Of a stretch of 64,000 bases of DNA, positions 31,262 through 40,993 are shown piece by piece; the stretch's first letter is position 1, and every line of letters starts with the position of its first letter. Made by a program: the position numbers and the translations under genes. The DNA is taken from positions 1 through 64,000 of the forward strand of contig JAUMYQ010000002.1 in the NCBI GenBank assembly GCA_030528555.1, written 5' to 3'. This DNA is from Porphyromonadaceae bacterium (GTDB lineage: Bacteria > Bacteroidota > Bacteroidia > Bacteroidales > Porphyromonadaceae). Under the pieces are notes generated by a model. That model did not search any database and was not told the DNA's origin. It saw nothing but the letters and a program-made list of their open reading frames with translations.

Positions 31262-31522
31262 TTAGTCCGCAATCTCCTCTCTAACATCATCAAGAATCTC
31301 CGCCGTAGCATCCTGAAGGTTGTCACGATACTGCTGATATTTGTCGCGCACAGTATAATAGCCTTCAATGACCCCATCTCGGGTACGGTCTACAGCGTTG
31401 CTAAAGTCATCAGAGAAACGCTCACGCTTGCTCCTATCTGAGAAGTACGCCAAGGCGGCACCAAAAGCGGCTCCTAGAAGAAGGCCCAAAGCGAACTTGC
31501 CACTACCATTTGAAACTGCCAT
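31262..31522 (-). CDS. YtxH-domain protein
   Basis: An 86-residue protein with one membrane helix (FALGLLLGAAFGAALAYF, about 10-27) followed by an amphipathic coiled segment (RERFSDDFSNAVDRTRDGVI), the YtxH layout. Family members are small stress-related envelope proteins. First gene of a two-gene operon; the downstream membrane gene starts 109 bases later, after the GCGC-rich hairpin near 31,183-31,213. Confidence 0.75.
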   Translation of the reverse strand: MAVSNGSGKFALGLLLGAAFGAALAYFSDRSKRERFSDDFSNAVDRTRDGVIEGYYTVRDKYQQYRDNLQDATAEILDDVREEIAD

Positions 31523-31575
31523 AATCTTTCCGTTTTTTATTGGTTATCAAAAGTTGTTATCTCAATCACTCTTCC

Positions 31576-31583
31576 CAAAGATA
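31576..31583 (-). promoter_or_regulatory. -7 box TATCTTTG of the YtxH operon
   Basis: Reverse-strand TAnnTTTG, 54 bases before the YtxH start. Confidence 0.6.
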
Positions 31584-31656
31584 AGAAGATTTTTCAAACA
31601 ACCAGAGAGAAAGAACAAAAAGATATATATTAACAAACGAGCGTTCTCTACCCTAT

Positions 31657-33927
31657 TCAATGCGTTGCTTGAGTATAAAACACTACCCTACCAGCCTCGA
31701 CTAACTCATCGTGCGTGAGGCGATAGCGACCGCTGTAAGTTTTCTCTCCAACTCTTAGTTGCCTAAAATAAGTGTCGGAGGACTGTCCGCTGCGTTCGAT
31801 GACAAGCTTCTCCTGCTTGTAGTAGCGAGGGTCGAGGTGCAGCGTCACCTTGCTAAAGGTTGGGGTGGTGAGCGCGTAGCTCATCTCTCCAGGGCAGTCA
31901 GGATAAAAGCCGAGCATCGTATAGATAGCCCAGGCGCTCATTGTGCCCGTATCGTCATTACCAGGAATTCCATTGGGAGCATTGCGATAAATCGTACTCA
32001 AAAGCTCTTTGGTAATCTTTTGAGTACGCCACGCCTCTCGAGGAAAGTAAGTGAAGAGGAACGGATACGCAATATCTGGCTCATTGGCAGGATCGTAGTT
32101 CCCCTTATCGAAAACGCTCTGTAGCTTACTTACAAACTTGGCCTCACCTCCCATCAAACGCGCCAGTCCTTTAATGTCATGAGGAACGAAGAACGAATAA
32201 TTCCACGAATTACCCTCATGAAATCCTGGGTTCGGCTCAAAGTCACGCCCTAATACTGGATCAAAGGGCGAGAGGAACTTGCCATCAGGCGTAATAGGAC
32301 GCAAAAGACCGTACTCCTTATCGTAATAATGTTTGTAGCCCAGAGACCGACGATAAAACCTCTTGGCATCGTCCTTTTTACCGAGGCTCTCAGCTAAGCG
32401 CGCTAGATTCCAGTCCGCAATGTAATACTCCAGGGAGTTGGATACAGAGTGATCAAAAGGCTTACGTAATGGGATGTAACCACGGCTCAGATAGTCGTCT
32501 ATATCAGGGCGGAGATAGTTATCCTTGCCTGGTGTAGTCGCTCCCCGAAGACAAGCCTTGTAGGCTAAATTGATGTCAAAGTCCCTGAGGCCTCGTTGCC
32601 AAGTGTCGTTGATGACGATAATGGCAGGGTCACCCGACATAGTCAGCGTCTCACGCCCATACAGCTCCCACTTAGGTAACCAACCACTCTCGCTGTACAT
32701 ATCGATCATCGAGCGCACCATATCGAGCTGACGATCGGGGTAGAGAAGACTTAGCAAGGGATGAACGTTACGATAAGTATCCCAGAGAGAATAGACTGTA
32801 TAGCGATTGTGGCTGGTCCGCCCTGTCTCAAGGCTCGTCATTTTTGGATACTCACCATTGATGTCCTGTAGAATATTGGGGTGAACAAGCAGGTGATAGA
32901 GTGCCGTATAGAAGATGGTGCGTTCGTCTGCCGTACCGCCCTCTACCTCTACTCGAGAAAGAGCTGTTTCCCAAGCCTCTTCCGCCTTGGCCTTCAGGGC
33001 TGCAAAGTCACAGGTTGGCTGCTCTGCCTCAAGGTTTTTCAAAGCATTCTCCTCGCTGACGAAAGACACTGCCACTTGCACATAGATAGTCTCCTCTGGC
33101 TCAGTGTCGAAAGTGAACCAGACCCCGATGTCGTTACCACTGAGCTGACGGCGATAAGAGCGATAAATCTTGTTGCGCCCATGGTCTTGGTCCCACTCGG
33201 CCTCTGTGCCAGTCATTGGAGGCTGCTTTTTCCAGTAACCGCTCTCGGAGGGCTTACGACTCACACGTAGGGCGAAGTATTGGTTAAAAACCGCCTCAGG
33301 GTTGTAGCAAAAAGTTCCCATGAGCTTACTGCCTACGATAGTCGTCTCATCGAGGAAGCGCACAGTTGCGCCAGACTCATTGGTCAAGCCCTGACCAAGG
33401 TTGAGCAATACCTGTCCTTTTCCTCCTTTGGTGAAGGTAAAGCCAGTGAGGGCAGTACGCAGTGAGGCTGTGGCCTCGGCCTTGATCGCATACTTATCTA
33501 GGAACGCAGTGTAGTAACCAGGGTGAGCCTGCTCACGGCTCAATGTAGTACCGTATTTGGTGTAGTCCACCTCCAATTCTCCCGAAGTCGCTGTCAGGAG
33601 CAAGCTACCGAGCTCAGGGCAACCCACACCACTAAGGTTGACGTGGCTAAAGCCAGTAAAATACTTATTGTCCGATGAGTAGGGAGTACTCCACCATCGA
33701 GCATCTTTATCGAAAGTATTTAACTCACCTCCTCCCATTACGTTGAAGGGCGTAATACTCATCAGACCATTGGGCAAAACGACCCCAGGATTGGTCGTAC
33801 CAAAGTTACTTGTCCCGATGAATGGATTAACCTCATCGATCAGCCGCTTGGGCTGAGCATTTGCCCCAAATATAGCTCCTACAAAGAGAACGATACTGAA
33901 GGCATAATTCACTACATTCCTAAGCAT
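31657..33927 (-). CDS. GH92 alpha-1,2-mannosidase
   Basis: A 756-residue secreted enzyme. A signal peptide ends near residue 24 (FGANA). NPFIGTSNFGTTNPGVVLPN starts the N-terminal beta domain; the (alpha/alpha)6 catalytic domain holds HEGNSWNYSFFVPHD (with the catalytic Glu) and GNDDTGTMSAWAIYTMLGFY (catalytic Asp pair), both GH92 hallmarks. GH92 enzymes trim mannose from host N-glycans using Ca2+. It ends an operon with a lipoprotein and a DUF3575 outer-membrane protein, suggesting a surface location. Which linkage it cuts cannot be read from sequence. Confidence 0.92.
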   Translation of the reverse strand: MLRNVVNYAFSIVLFVGAIFGANAQPKRLIDEVNPFIGTSNFGTTNPGVVLPNGLMSITPFNVMGGGELNTFDKDARWWSTPYSSDNKYFTGFSHVNLSGVGCPELGSLLLTATSGELEVDYTKYGTTLSREQAHPGYYTAFLDKYAIKAEATASLRTALTGFTFTKGGKGQVLLNLGQGLTNESGATVRFLDETTIVGSKLMGTFCYNPEAVFNQYFALRVSRKPSESGYWKKQPPMTGTEAEWDQDHGRNKIYRSYRRQLSGNDIGVWFTFDTEPEETIYVQVAVSFVSEENALKNLEAEQPTCDFAALKAKAEEAWETALSRVEVEGGTADERTIFYTALYHLLVHPNILQDINGEYPKMTSLETGRTSHNRYTVYSLWDTYRNVHPLLSLLYPDRQLDMVRSMIDMYSESGWLPKWELYGRETLTMSGDPAIIVINDTWQRGLRDFDINLAYKACLRGATTPGKDNYLRPDIDDYLSRGYIPLRKPFDHSVSNSLEYYIADWNLARLAESLGKKDDAKRFYRRSLGYKHYYDKEYGLLRPITPDGKFLSPFDPVLGRDFEPNPGFHEGNSWNYSFFVPHDIKGLARLMGGEAKFVSKLQSVFDKGNYDPANEPDIAYPFLFTYFPREAWRTQKITKELLSTIYRNAPNGIPGNDDTGTMSAWAIYTMLGFYPDCPGEMSYALTTPTFSKVTLHLDPRYYKQEKLVIERSGQSSDTYFRQLRVGEKTYSGRYRLTHDELVEAGRVVFYTQATH

Positions 33928-33971
33928 AGTACATTGTTGTTAGTCGTTATCTATCCTCAATAGTCATGGAC

Positions 33972-35627
33972 TTACTCATCGAGCCCATCGGCTATATCTA
34001 CCAGCTCTTCTGCTAGGGTTGGGTACTGCTCAAGCAGCTGTACAAACTCTGGGTCAACATCCACCTTAAAGGCAAGAACGCTCTCCAACCTCGCAGCGGA
34101 GATTAAGCAAGCCTTAGCCGAAGCCCAATCTCCACGTCTAGAGAAGATAATAGCCTTAAGATACTCTATCTTACCCGTTGGAGTAAGCTGCTCTAGAAGC
34201 TTGAGAGCCTGATCGTTGTGCCCCATGGCTGTAAGACAGAGAGCGGAGTTGAAGTCGGGGAAAAAGCGCAATATATCGATCGCCCCACGATAGTCTCTTA
34301 CAGCAAGTCGCTTAAGTCCCTCATCATAATCCTTACGTTGCTCATCACTGAGGCGGTCTGCAAGCGAAGTATCGACCAAGTCATTTAGCCCAGAGACAAT
34401 GAAGCTCAGAGTATCCATACCTATTTGGCTCCACGAAGTTTGGTCAATGGCCGTCACCCGAGTATCTAGCACCACAGCGAGTCTGCGTTGTAGGTCTTCG
34501 GTCACTTCGATGTCATGGCTGTACATGTGTACATAGTCCTTGCCTGACTTAATGGAATCCTCTACGCCAGCCCCTTCAATGAGAGGGAACTGTACCATAT
34601 GCTTGCGATAAATATCTTTAGCCCCCCTCTTACTCTCATTACGAGCGATGGACCGAAAGTCGTAAGTATGCTTTGCAACAGTGAGCGAGTCTAGCTCTGT
34701 CACCGAACGATTTTTGATGGAGTCCATCGTCAAATTATGCCGAAAATGGTATCTGTATGCTCGAGGTACATCCTCCTCCTTGATCTGCATCAATCGACTA
34801 GTCAGATATTTCTGGCGATGCTCGGCATCGTACTTGGCAGCAAAGGCTCTGCGCAAGCTAGCCGAGTCCTCTCCATAGAGGTCCATATCATAGGCCTTGC
34901 TCAGCATAGAGAGTGCCTTATTGTTGATATCTGTGTCGTAGTCTCCAGTTCGGCGAGCATTGAAAAAGAGCTGCCTCTCCTGCATCTTACGTAGCCAACT
35001 ATCGTATCTACGCTGTAGCTTGTAGTCGCGCCAATAGCTAGAAAAATAGGAGCGTTGTAGGCGCGTCATGAAGCCATCGAACTTCTTCTGATCAAAGAAC
35101 GTACTATCGTACCGAGCGGAGTCTACGATGCTCTGCTCAAACTGCCCATAGCGCTCGATCTGTGTGCGTTGTACGCGGGCAAAGTCCGTTCCCTTAAGCA
35201 CAACTGGAGGCAGGCTCCTGGTCTCTTCGCCATTGAGCAATTTTGGGGTAAGCACTACCTGCCAACGCGGATCCATAAACTGTTTGGGCAAGGTAACTAG
35301 AAAGCGAAGATTGATCTTACCATTGCGAATAGTAGAGATCTTGATCTTGGGTCTATCTGCCACCACGGTGAGCGTCTGCAAGTCGATACCTTCGCCCAAC
35401 TCATCGACAGGCTTTTTGGCAGTCGAACGGATGGTATCGACCGTAGTACGGTAGCTCACCTGCTCGGCCAATACCCCCTGTCGCTCTTCTTTATCGGTAG
35501 GTAAATAGATATGTGCACGGCCCGATTGTTGGAAAAGGCTCTTCGTAATGGGTTTGCTACACGAGTAGATCATCCCAAGCACGGTAGCAAATGCTAGGGA
35601 GTATTGGATATATTTACGTAAACTCAT
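33972..35627 (-). CDS. Large lipoprotein with TPR-like end, fimbria-cluster type
   Basis: A 551-residue lipoprotein from ATG 35,627 (MSLRKYIQYS); lipobox MIYSC puts the acylated Cys at about 23. The N-terminal part (ISTIRNGKINLRFLVTLPKQ, then VVLTPKLLNGEETRSLPPVV) resembles the beta domain of DUF3868-type proteins that accompany DUF3575 in Bacteroidetes surface-fibre loci. The C-terminal 150 residues (YRGAIDILRFFPDFNSALCL, GHNDQALKLLEQ) look like TPR. It lies between the DUF3575 gene and GH92. The family assignment is tentative. Confidence 0.55.
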   Translation of the reverse strand: MSLRKYIQYSLAFATVLGMIYSCSKPITKSLFQQSGRAHIYLPTDKEERQGVLAEQVSYRTTVDTIRSTAKKPVDELGEGIDLQTLTVVADRPKIKISTIRNGKINLRFLVTLPKQFMDPRWQVVLTPKLLNGEETRSLPPVVLKGTDFARVQRTQIERYGQFEQSIVDSARYDSTFFDQKKFDGFMTRLQRSYFSSYWRDYKLQRRYDSWLRKMQERQLFFNARRTGDYDTDINNKALSMLSKAYDMDLYGEDSASLRRAFAAKYDAEHRQKYLTSRLMQIKEEDVPRAYRYHFRHNLTMDSIKNRSVTELDSLTVAKHTYDFRSIARNESKRGAKDIYRKHMVQFPLIEGAGVEDSIKSGKDYVHMYSHDIEVTEDLQRRLAVVLDTRVTAIDQTSWSQIGMDTLSFIVSGLNDLVDTSLADRLSDEQRKDYDEGLKRLAVRDYRGAIDILRFFPDFNSALCLTAMGHNDQALKLLEQLTPTGKIEYLKAIIFSRRGDWASAKACLISAARLESVLAFKVDVDPEFVQLLEQYPTLAEELVDIADGLDE

Positions 35628-35653
35628 CTTCTGTTCTATAAACATGCGATATA

Positions 35654-36280
35654 CTACAGCAAATAAACGATTTGTATCCCGAAGCGAGAGACTGCTGGCA
35701 CGAGGTCTTCCCCTGTAGCTAGATGAACTCTCGAAAGGTCATAACGATCATAAGATCGGTATTGCACCCCTAGACCAAGCTCAAACTCTAACCCCCAACG
35801 AGCCGAAAGCTCTCGGCTGTACCCTATCGAAGCAAAGCCTCCCACAGCATACCCCTCTCGAAATGATGAGTCTAAACGATGTCCTCCATAGCGAAAGACC
35901 TTACCAAGGATATGCCCACCGAAGAAGACCCCTCGATTATACACTCCATTGGTCCAATAACGTACCCCTGGCTCTATGCCAGCATGCGTCCAATGCTCAA
36001 CAGGACTAAATTGCCCCGCTAGATAAAGGTGCTCGCTAAACAGCCGCTCAAACGACATCACCGCCCCCACTGGAGCTGGAATGCCAAGGGTAACAGGCTT
36101 GACGAAAACAGGTACATGGACCGAAACTTTGGGGCTAACAGCTATACCATAGTCAAGGCCGATATGTCCCACCAAAAGGGACGAAGCCTCTACCCTTAAG
36201 GAGTGCTTCTGAGCCCAAACACGTATAGGCAATGCGAGCATCAGGAGACACACTACAGACAAAATCCAATGTCTTTTCAT
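35654..36280 (-). CDS. DUF3575-type outer-membrane beta-barrel protein
   Basis: A 208-residue protein with a signal peptide (cleavage after VWA, about residue 23). SLLVGHIGLDYGIAVSPKVS and later GYSRELSARWGLEFELGLGV show the repeated amphipathic strands of a small barrel; the final aromatic-aliphatic IQIVYLL fits an outer-membrane protein end. DUF3575 proteins are common next to fimbrial loci in Bacteroidales. Starts the operon that ends with GH92. Confidence 0.65.
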   Translation of the reverse strand: MKRHWILSVVCLLMLALPIRVWAQKHSLRVEASSLLVGHIGLDYGIAVSPKVSVHVPVFVKPVTLGIPAPVGAVMSFERLFSEHLYLAGQFSPVEHWTHAGIEPGVRYWTNGVYNRGVFFGGHILGKVFRYGGHRLDSSFREGYAVGGFASIGYSRELSARWGLEFELGLGVQYRSYDRYDLSRVHLATGEDLVPAVSRFGIQIVYLL

Positions 36281-36357
36281 TCTTTATACCACTTCATAAA
36301 TTATTGTACTGATCTACAGCTCTCTATTACAAGACGCTTGAGATACGTAGTAGAGAG

Positions 36358-36693
36358 CTAGGACTGTAAAAGCTTATCGATTCTCTCCAGATAGTCGAGA
36401 GAGTCATCTATATAAAACGTTAGCTCGGGCAATTTACGCAGCTGTCCTCCAATGCGTTGTCCAAGATCGTAGCGCAGAGTTTTGGCATTACGCTTGATGT
36501 TGGCCAGCAGCTCCTCTCCACGCTCAGAAGGAAATATGGAGAGACGGATACGAGCTATACCGAGATCGGGGCTCACAGTCACTGATGTTACCGTAATCAG
36601 CACACCTGACATTGCCGCTGTCTGCTCCCGAAAGAGATCGCTCATCTCCTTTTGCAAGAGACGATTGATGCGGCTCATTCTCGTATTATCCAT
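36358..36693 (-). CDS. rbfA: Ribosome-binding factor A
   Basis: A 111-residue KH-fold protein that binds the 30S subunit late in assembly and during cold adaptation. RMSRINRLLQKEMSDLFRE and TSVTVSPDLGIARIRLSIFP are typical, as is ELTFYIDDSLDYLERIDKLL at the end with the family's conserved (D/E)DS. Complete. It has its own promoter, and a 9-bp hairpin (AGCTCTCTA/TAGAGAGCT) overlaps its stop. Confidence 0.93.
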   Translation of the reverse strand: MDNTRMSRINRLLQKEMSDLFREQTAAMSGVLITVTSVTVSPDLGIARIRLSIFPSERGEELLANIKRNAKTLRYDLGQRIGGQLRKLPELTFYIDDSLDYLERIDKLLQS

Positions 36694-36739
36694 AGTCTAT
36701 ATTATTCTTTATTTCATTGATTAAGACATATTTCGGCTG

Positions 36740-36747
36740 CAAATATA
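36740..36747 (-). promoter_or_regulatory. -7 box TATATTTG of rbfA
   Basis: Reverse-strand TAnnTTTG, 47 bases before the rbfA start. Confidence 0.65.
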
Positions 36748-36888
36748 GCCATAATCTCCGTTTCTCCCTATAAATCATCTAGATAACCCCATAGCAATCA
36801 GAGCAACCTGACCAAGCTCTGACTTAGGCTTCACCCATACCTAAGTTCTTTTCTCAAAGTATCTGAAAATCTCTCACTTATGCAGCCT

Positions 36889-37012
36889 AAAAAAGCTCGG
36901 GAACATTCAAAAAAATGTTCCCGAACTTTTTTCTCGGAGTTCCCGAACTTTTTGGAAAAAGTTCGGGAAGTTTTTTTCAAAAGTTCCCGAAGATTTTTTA
37001 CACTAATCAGGA
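36889..37012 (-). repeat. Dispersed triple-hairpin element, copy 2 (type I, - orientation)
   Basis: Reverse complement matches copy 1 from the edge TCCTGATTAGTG through hairpins 1, 2, CTCCGAG and 3 (GTTCGGGAACATT / AATGTTCCCGAGC). Hairpin 2 has GAAC/GTTC. Lies between the rbfA promoter and the end of smpB. The remaining bases to 37,128 hold no gene. Confidence 0.9.
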
Positions 37013-37128
37013 TACCTGTTAATACACTAGCTATAAAGACATTAAAAGTTATCTATCTAAAAGCTCAAATTTGCCCCTTGGACTCGCAACAACTTGGGGT
37101 GCCTACTGTGTGCCAAGCCTTGGTCACC

Positions 37129-37599
37129 CTAACGCTTCATGGCCCTGTCCATCTCGCGCCTATCGTCACGCTCCTTGAGCGATGCGCGCTTGTCGTACTG
37201 CTTCTTGCCCCTCGCAGCTGCGATAACCACTTTAGCCAGACCTCGCTCGTTAATAAAGAGCTTCGTGGGGATGATCGTCACTCCTGGAGTCTGAGCGTAA
37301 TCCATCAGCTTGCGTAGCTCCTTGCGATTGAGCAGAAGCTTGCGCTCTCGGCGAGCATTGTGGTTGTTGTATGAGCCGTAGAAGTACTCCGAGATATAAG
37401 CGTTCTTTAGCCACAGCTCGCCATTGTGAAAGTAGCAAAACGTGTCCACAAGGCTTGCCTTACCTAGACGTATAGACTTAATCTCCGTCCCCACGAGTAC
37501 AATGCCAGCCGTATAGATGTCAATAAGTTCATAATCGAAGGTGGCTCTCTTATTCTTAATTAGGATATTCTTAGGAGCTTTATCTAGTTTCTTAGCCAT
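37129..37599 (-). CDS. smpB: SsrA-binding protein SmpB
   Basis: A 156-residue protein that brings tmRNA to stalled ribosomes. [20 protein letters not shown] and [20 protein letters not shown] start the OB-fold; [13 protein letters not shown] and the basic end ([20 protein letters not shown]) are typical. I use the ATG at 37,599 (MAKKLDK), not the upstream in-frame Met. It follows lptG by 40 bases and so may share the tgt promoter. Confidence 0.97.
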   Translation of the reverse strand: MAKKLDKAPKNILIKNKRATFDYELIDIYTAGIVLVGTEIKSIRLGKASLVDTFCYFHNGELWLKNAYISEYFYGSYNNHNARRERKLLLNRKELRKLMDYAQTPGVTIIPTKLFINERGLAKVVIAAARGKKQYDKRASLKERDDRREMDRAMKR

Positions 37600-37639
37600 A
37601 GTCTTTGTCTGTTTCGTTGAAAAATACAAGAGCTTACCA

Positions 37640-38773
37640 CTACTGAGGAGCCTTGCGCCAGAGGGTTAGGGCGATGAGTACGAAAACCACATTGGGTAGC
37701 CAAGCCGATAGCAAGGGCGAGAGCGCACCGCTGATGGCAAAAGTGGAGGTAATGGTTGAGAAGAGGATGTAGCCAGCGCAGAGCAGTAGCCCGATGGTTA
37801 GATTAATTCCCATCCCATTCTTGACTTTCTTGGCCGAGAGGACAACTCCAATAAAGGTCAGAATGAAGGCCGAAAAGACGGCTGCATACCGCTTATGTAG
37901 CTCAATGGCAAAGAGCTTGGCCGTCCCTACACCCAGCTGGCTCTGGCGCGTGATATACTCTCGGAGTTTGGGGCTGGTCATCGTCTCGGCATCCTGCGGA
38001 GTGACGAGGAAGTCATCTGGGGTAATGTGGATGAGCGTATCGAGTAAGGCTCCCACGAAGTCCTGCTCAGTCATATCGTCGAACTCACGGCGACGATAGT
38101 TGTGCAACGTCCAGATGCCACTCTTGGGCGAGAAGGTCACGCGCTCAGCCGTTAGGCGCGCCCTTAGGTCGCGCCCCTCAAATCGCTCAAGGGCGAACTC
38201 ATAGCCAGTCTGGTTAGAGACCTCATAGGTTTTGATGAACATAAAGACAGCAGGCTCTATCTCCATCTGCACGCTCTCGGCATAGGTGCTCTTCTTCTTA
38301 CGTATATACTTCTCCTCAAAAGCCTGCCTCTGCTTGGTACTGGGGGGAATGATGTAGTTGTTTAGAAGAAAGGTAGCCGAGGCAATGACCGCTGCAGAAA
38401 CAAAATAAGGGCGAAGTAGCCGACGAAAACTCAGTCCACTGGCTAGCATAGCGATGAACTCCGACCCCTCGGCCAGCTTCGTAGTAAAGAAAATGACGGA
38501 GATGAAGACGAAAAGCGGGCTGAAGAGATTGGCGTAGTAGGGGATAAAGTTCAGATAGTAGTGGAAGACGATCTCATAGAGCGTCACCTCGGGGCTAAGG
38601 AAGTCGTTAATCTTCTCGTTGATGTCGAAGACTATGGCGATAGAGAGGATGAGCGCAATACTGAAGACATAAGTTCCCAGGAACTTACGCACGATGTAGC
38701 GATCTACTCGCGACAACCATGGCTGCTGCCCTCTCTGCTCCTTCATGGCCTGCCCTACGTGCTCCTGCTTCAT
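37640..38773 (-). CDS. lptG: LptF/LptG-family LPS-export permease
   Basis: A 377-residue membrane protein with two N-terminal helical pairs, a large periplasmic jellyroll (about 150-270) and three C-terminal helices. [20 protein letters not shown] and [20 protein letters not shown] are family signatures. LptF/G extract LPS from the inner membrane for transport. Bacteroidetes often use a single or divided LptFG gene set; whether this is F or G is not certain. Between tgt and smpB. Confidence 0.85.
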   Translation of the reverse strand: MKQEHVGQAMKEQRGQQPWLSRVDRYIVRKFLGTYVFSIALILSIAIVFDINEKINDFLSPEVTLYEIVFHYYLNFIPYYANLFSPLFVFISVIFFTTKLAEGSEFIAMLASGLSFRRLLRPYFVSAAVIASATFLLNNYIIPPSTKQRQAFEEKYIRKKKSTYAESVQMEIEPAVFMFIKTYEVSNQTGYEFALERFEGRDLRARLTAERVTFSPKSGIWTLHNYRRREFDDMTEQDFVGALLDTLIHITPDDFLVTPQDAETMTSPKLREYITRQSQLGVGTAKLFAIELHKRYAAVFSAFILTFIGVVLSAKKVKNGMGINLTIGLLLCAGYILFSTITSTFAISGALSPLLSAWLPNVVFVLIALTLWRKAPQ

Positions 38774-38795
38774 AACGTAGTAATCCCTATTGGAT

Positions 38796-39929
38796 TTATA
38801 GACGGTTGGACATTTGTCTCACCATCCGCTCCTTCCACTGCCCAAAGTCTCCAGCTAGGATGTGCGTGCGCGCCTCATCCATCAGCCGAAGATAGAAGGC
38901 GAGGTTGTGGATAGAAGCTATCTGAAGCCCCAAGATCTCATCCGCTCTGATGAGATGATGCAGATAAGCCAACGTATACTGACTGTCGACGAATGAGTAT
39001 CCCTCGGGGTCTATCGGACTAAACTCGCGCGCCCACTTGGCATTACGAATATTGATCGTGCCACGACTAGTGAAGAGCTGTCCATTGCGCCCATTGCGTG
39101 TGGGCATGATACAGTCGAACATATCCACGCCAAGAGCAATGTTCTCCAGCAGATTAATAGGCGTACCCACACCCATCAGATAGCGAGGCTTATCCTTGGG
39201 TAAAATGCTGTTGGTTAGCTCCACCATCTCGTACATCTTCTCTGTAGGTTCGCCTACGGCAAGCCCACCAATGGCGTTACCCTCCGCCCCAAGCTCAGCG
39301 ATATGCTCGGCAGCTCGGCGGCGCAGATCGGGATAGACACAGCCCTGTACAATAGGGAAGAGGCTTTGATGGTAGCCATACTTCGTATCTGTCTCTCGCA
39401 CACGACACACGCACCGCTCAAGCCACCGCTCGGTCAGTGCCAGAGACTTCTCGGCATACTTATAGTCCGCATCGCCAGGGCAACACTCATCGAAGGCCAT
39501 GATGATGTCTGCCCCAATAGTACGCTCTATATCCATCACCCCCTCGGGTGTAAAGAGATGCTTAGAGCCATCGATATGTGAGCGGAAAGTCACCCCCTGC
39601 TCCGTAATCTTACGGCTATCCGCTAGGCTAAAGACTTGGAAGCCACCACTGTCGGTGAGTATCGGCCCATCCCAACTATTGAAACGATGTAGCCCACCAG
39701 CCTGCTCCAGCACCTCCAACCCTGGCCGAAGGTAGAGGTGGTAGGTATTACCAAGTATGATCTGTGCTCTGATGTCTGCCTTGAGCTCAGGAATATGCAC
39801 GGCTTTGACGCTGCCTACTGTACCAACAGGCATAAAGATGGGCGTTTGGATGGTGCCGTGGTCCGTCTGTATCTCGCCCACACGAGCCGAAGTCGTGGAG
39901 CATTGTCCTTTTAATTTGAATGTCAACAT
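38796..39929 (-). CDS. tgt: Queuine tRNA-ribosyltransferase
   Basis: A 377-residue enzyme that swaps guanine 34 of GUN tRNAs for queuine precursor. ILTDSGGFQVFSL and GGLAVGEPTEKMYE hold the substrate-binding residues, and DCIMPTRNGRNGQLF the later loop. I chose ATG 39,929 (MLTFKLKG), the family start; the 60 upstream codons are not conserved-looking. The zinc-binding CxCxxC of most Tgt enzymes is absent: the region reads PIDPEGYSFVDSQYTLAYLH. I recall this pattern in other Bacteroidales, so it may be a lineage trait. Confidence 0.93.
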   Translation of the reverse strand: MLTFKLKGQCSTTSARVGEIQTDHGTIQTPIFMPVGTVGSVKAVHIPELKADIRAQIILGNTYHLYLRPGLEVLEQAGGLHRFNSWDGPILTDSGGFQVFSLADSRKITEQGVTFRSHIDGSKHLFTPEGVMDIERTIGADIIMAFDECCPGDADYKYAEKSLALTERWLERCVCRVRETDTKYGYHQSLFPIVQGCVYPDLRRRAAEHIAELGAEGNAIGGLAVGEPTEKMYEMVELTNSILPKDKPRYLMGVGTPINLLENIALGVDMFDCIMPTRNGRNGQLFTSRGTINIRNAKWAREFSPIDPEGYSFVDSQYTLAYLHHLIRADEILGLQIASIHNLAFYLRLMDEARTHILAGDFGQWKERMVRQMSNRL

Positions 39930-39975
39930 AGAGTTCTTATGCATACGCCTCCATATGCTTGGTGCGGAAGCGCTA

Positions 39976-39983
39976 CAAAGATA
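39976..39983 (-). promoter_or_regulatory. -7 box TATCTTTG of the tgt operon
   Basis: Reverse-strand TAnnTTTG, 47 bases before the tgt start at 39,929, supporting that start. Confidence 0.7.
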
Positions 39984-40120
39984 ACTAAATGCCCCTATCG
40001 TGCTGTATTCGTCTCTCCTACAACACCTCACCATTAAGAGGCTCAAGAGCTCATATTCGTACCAAGAGAACGAAACGCTCTTCTCAACAAGCCCAGCGCA
40101 GAAGTTCAAGAAAAAATGAG

Positions 40121-40157
40121 GAAGGCTGTAGTTGAAATTAATTCAGCTACAGCCTTC
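40121..40157 (-). terminator. Terminator after tcdA
   Basis: GAAGGCTGTAG and CTACAGCCTTC pair around a 15-base loop; on the minus strand it is followed by a T-rich tract (CTCATTTTTTC). Confidence 0.85.
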
Positions 40158-40184
40158 TAGCATTTTAAAAGCTATCGTGAACGA

Positions 40185-40916
40185 TTAGTCCGTGAGTGAG
40201 CGCAAGACATAGGCAGCTAGGTGGCAACCAAAGATAGCAGGCATATAAGCAATCGTACCAGCTGTAGAACGCTTACAATGCTCACCCTGTATCTCTATCA
40301 CGGCCTCCTCATTTGGAAGCTCACTCGAAAAAACTACAGGCACTCCACCTCTGATATTGAGCTTACGTAGACGCTTACGCAGAGCCCGAGCTAATGCACA
40401 GTTATAACTCTTGGAAAGATCTGCTACGTGCACTTGGGTTGGGTCACTCTTCGCCCCCGCTCCCATGGAGGACACTATGGGATAGCCGTGCTCTAGAGTT
40501 AGAGCGATGAGATAAACTTTAGGGCTAAGCGTGTCAATGGCATCCACGACAAAATCGTACTTATGTCTATCGAGTAGCTCTACCATATTGTCATCCTTAA
40601 GAAATGCCTCTAAAACCTCTAGTTCTATCCCTGGATTGATGTCTCGCAATCGCTCGGCAAGTACCGAAGCTTTTGGACGGCCAATAGTACTGTGCAGAGC
40701 TACTAGCTGGCGATTGATATTGGATGGCTGTACGATGTCGGCATCTACGATAGTTAGACGTCCAACTCCCGAGCGAGCGAGCATCTCTGCACAATAGCCC
40801 CCAACGCCTCCAAGCCCTACAACTAATACATGAGCGTTAGAGAGCCGTGACATACGCTCATCGCCCAAGAGGAGCTTCGTCCGCTCACTCCAGTCCCACT
40901 TTAGTTCTTCTTGCAT
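40185..40916 (-). CDS. tcdA: tRNA threonylcarbamoyladenosine dehydratase (TcdA/ThiF-type)
   Basis: A 243-residue E1-like enzyme. GLGGVGG at 34-40 binds ATP, DADIVQPSNINRQ at about 58-70 is the catalytic-loop signature, and FVVDAIDTLSPKV at about 120-132 the adenylate site. TcdA makes cyclic t6A at position 37 of tRNAs. The ThiF family also includes other roles, but the length and motifs fit TcdA. It begins 78 bases after the ABC transporter and may be the end of that operon. Confidence 0.88.
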   Translation of the reverse strand: MQEELKWDWSERTKLLLGDERMSRLSNAHVLVVGLGGVGGYCAEMLARSGVGRLTIVDADIVQPSNINRQLVALHSTIGRPKASVLAERLRDINPGIELEVLEAFLKDDNMVELLDRHKYDFVVDAIDTLSPKVYLIALTLEHGYPIVSSMGAGAKSDPTQVHVADLSKSYNCALARALRKRLRKLNIRGGVPVVFSSELPNEEAVIEIQGEHCKRSTAGTIAYMPAIFGCHLAAYVLRSLTD

Positions 40917-40993
40917 GTTATTAATTGATTTACCCTTGGCTGCATAGTATGAGATAACAGGCTGGAGGTAGCCCCTCTCGGGCTGGCCAGCCT

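Noticed and set aside
39930..40109. Upstream start for tgt adding 60 residues
   Set aside because: The promoter box at 39,976 lies downstream of that start, and the extra residues are not family-like.
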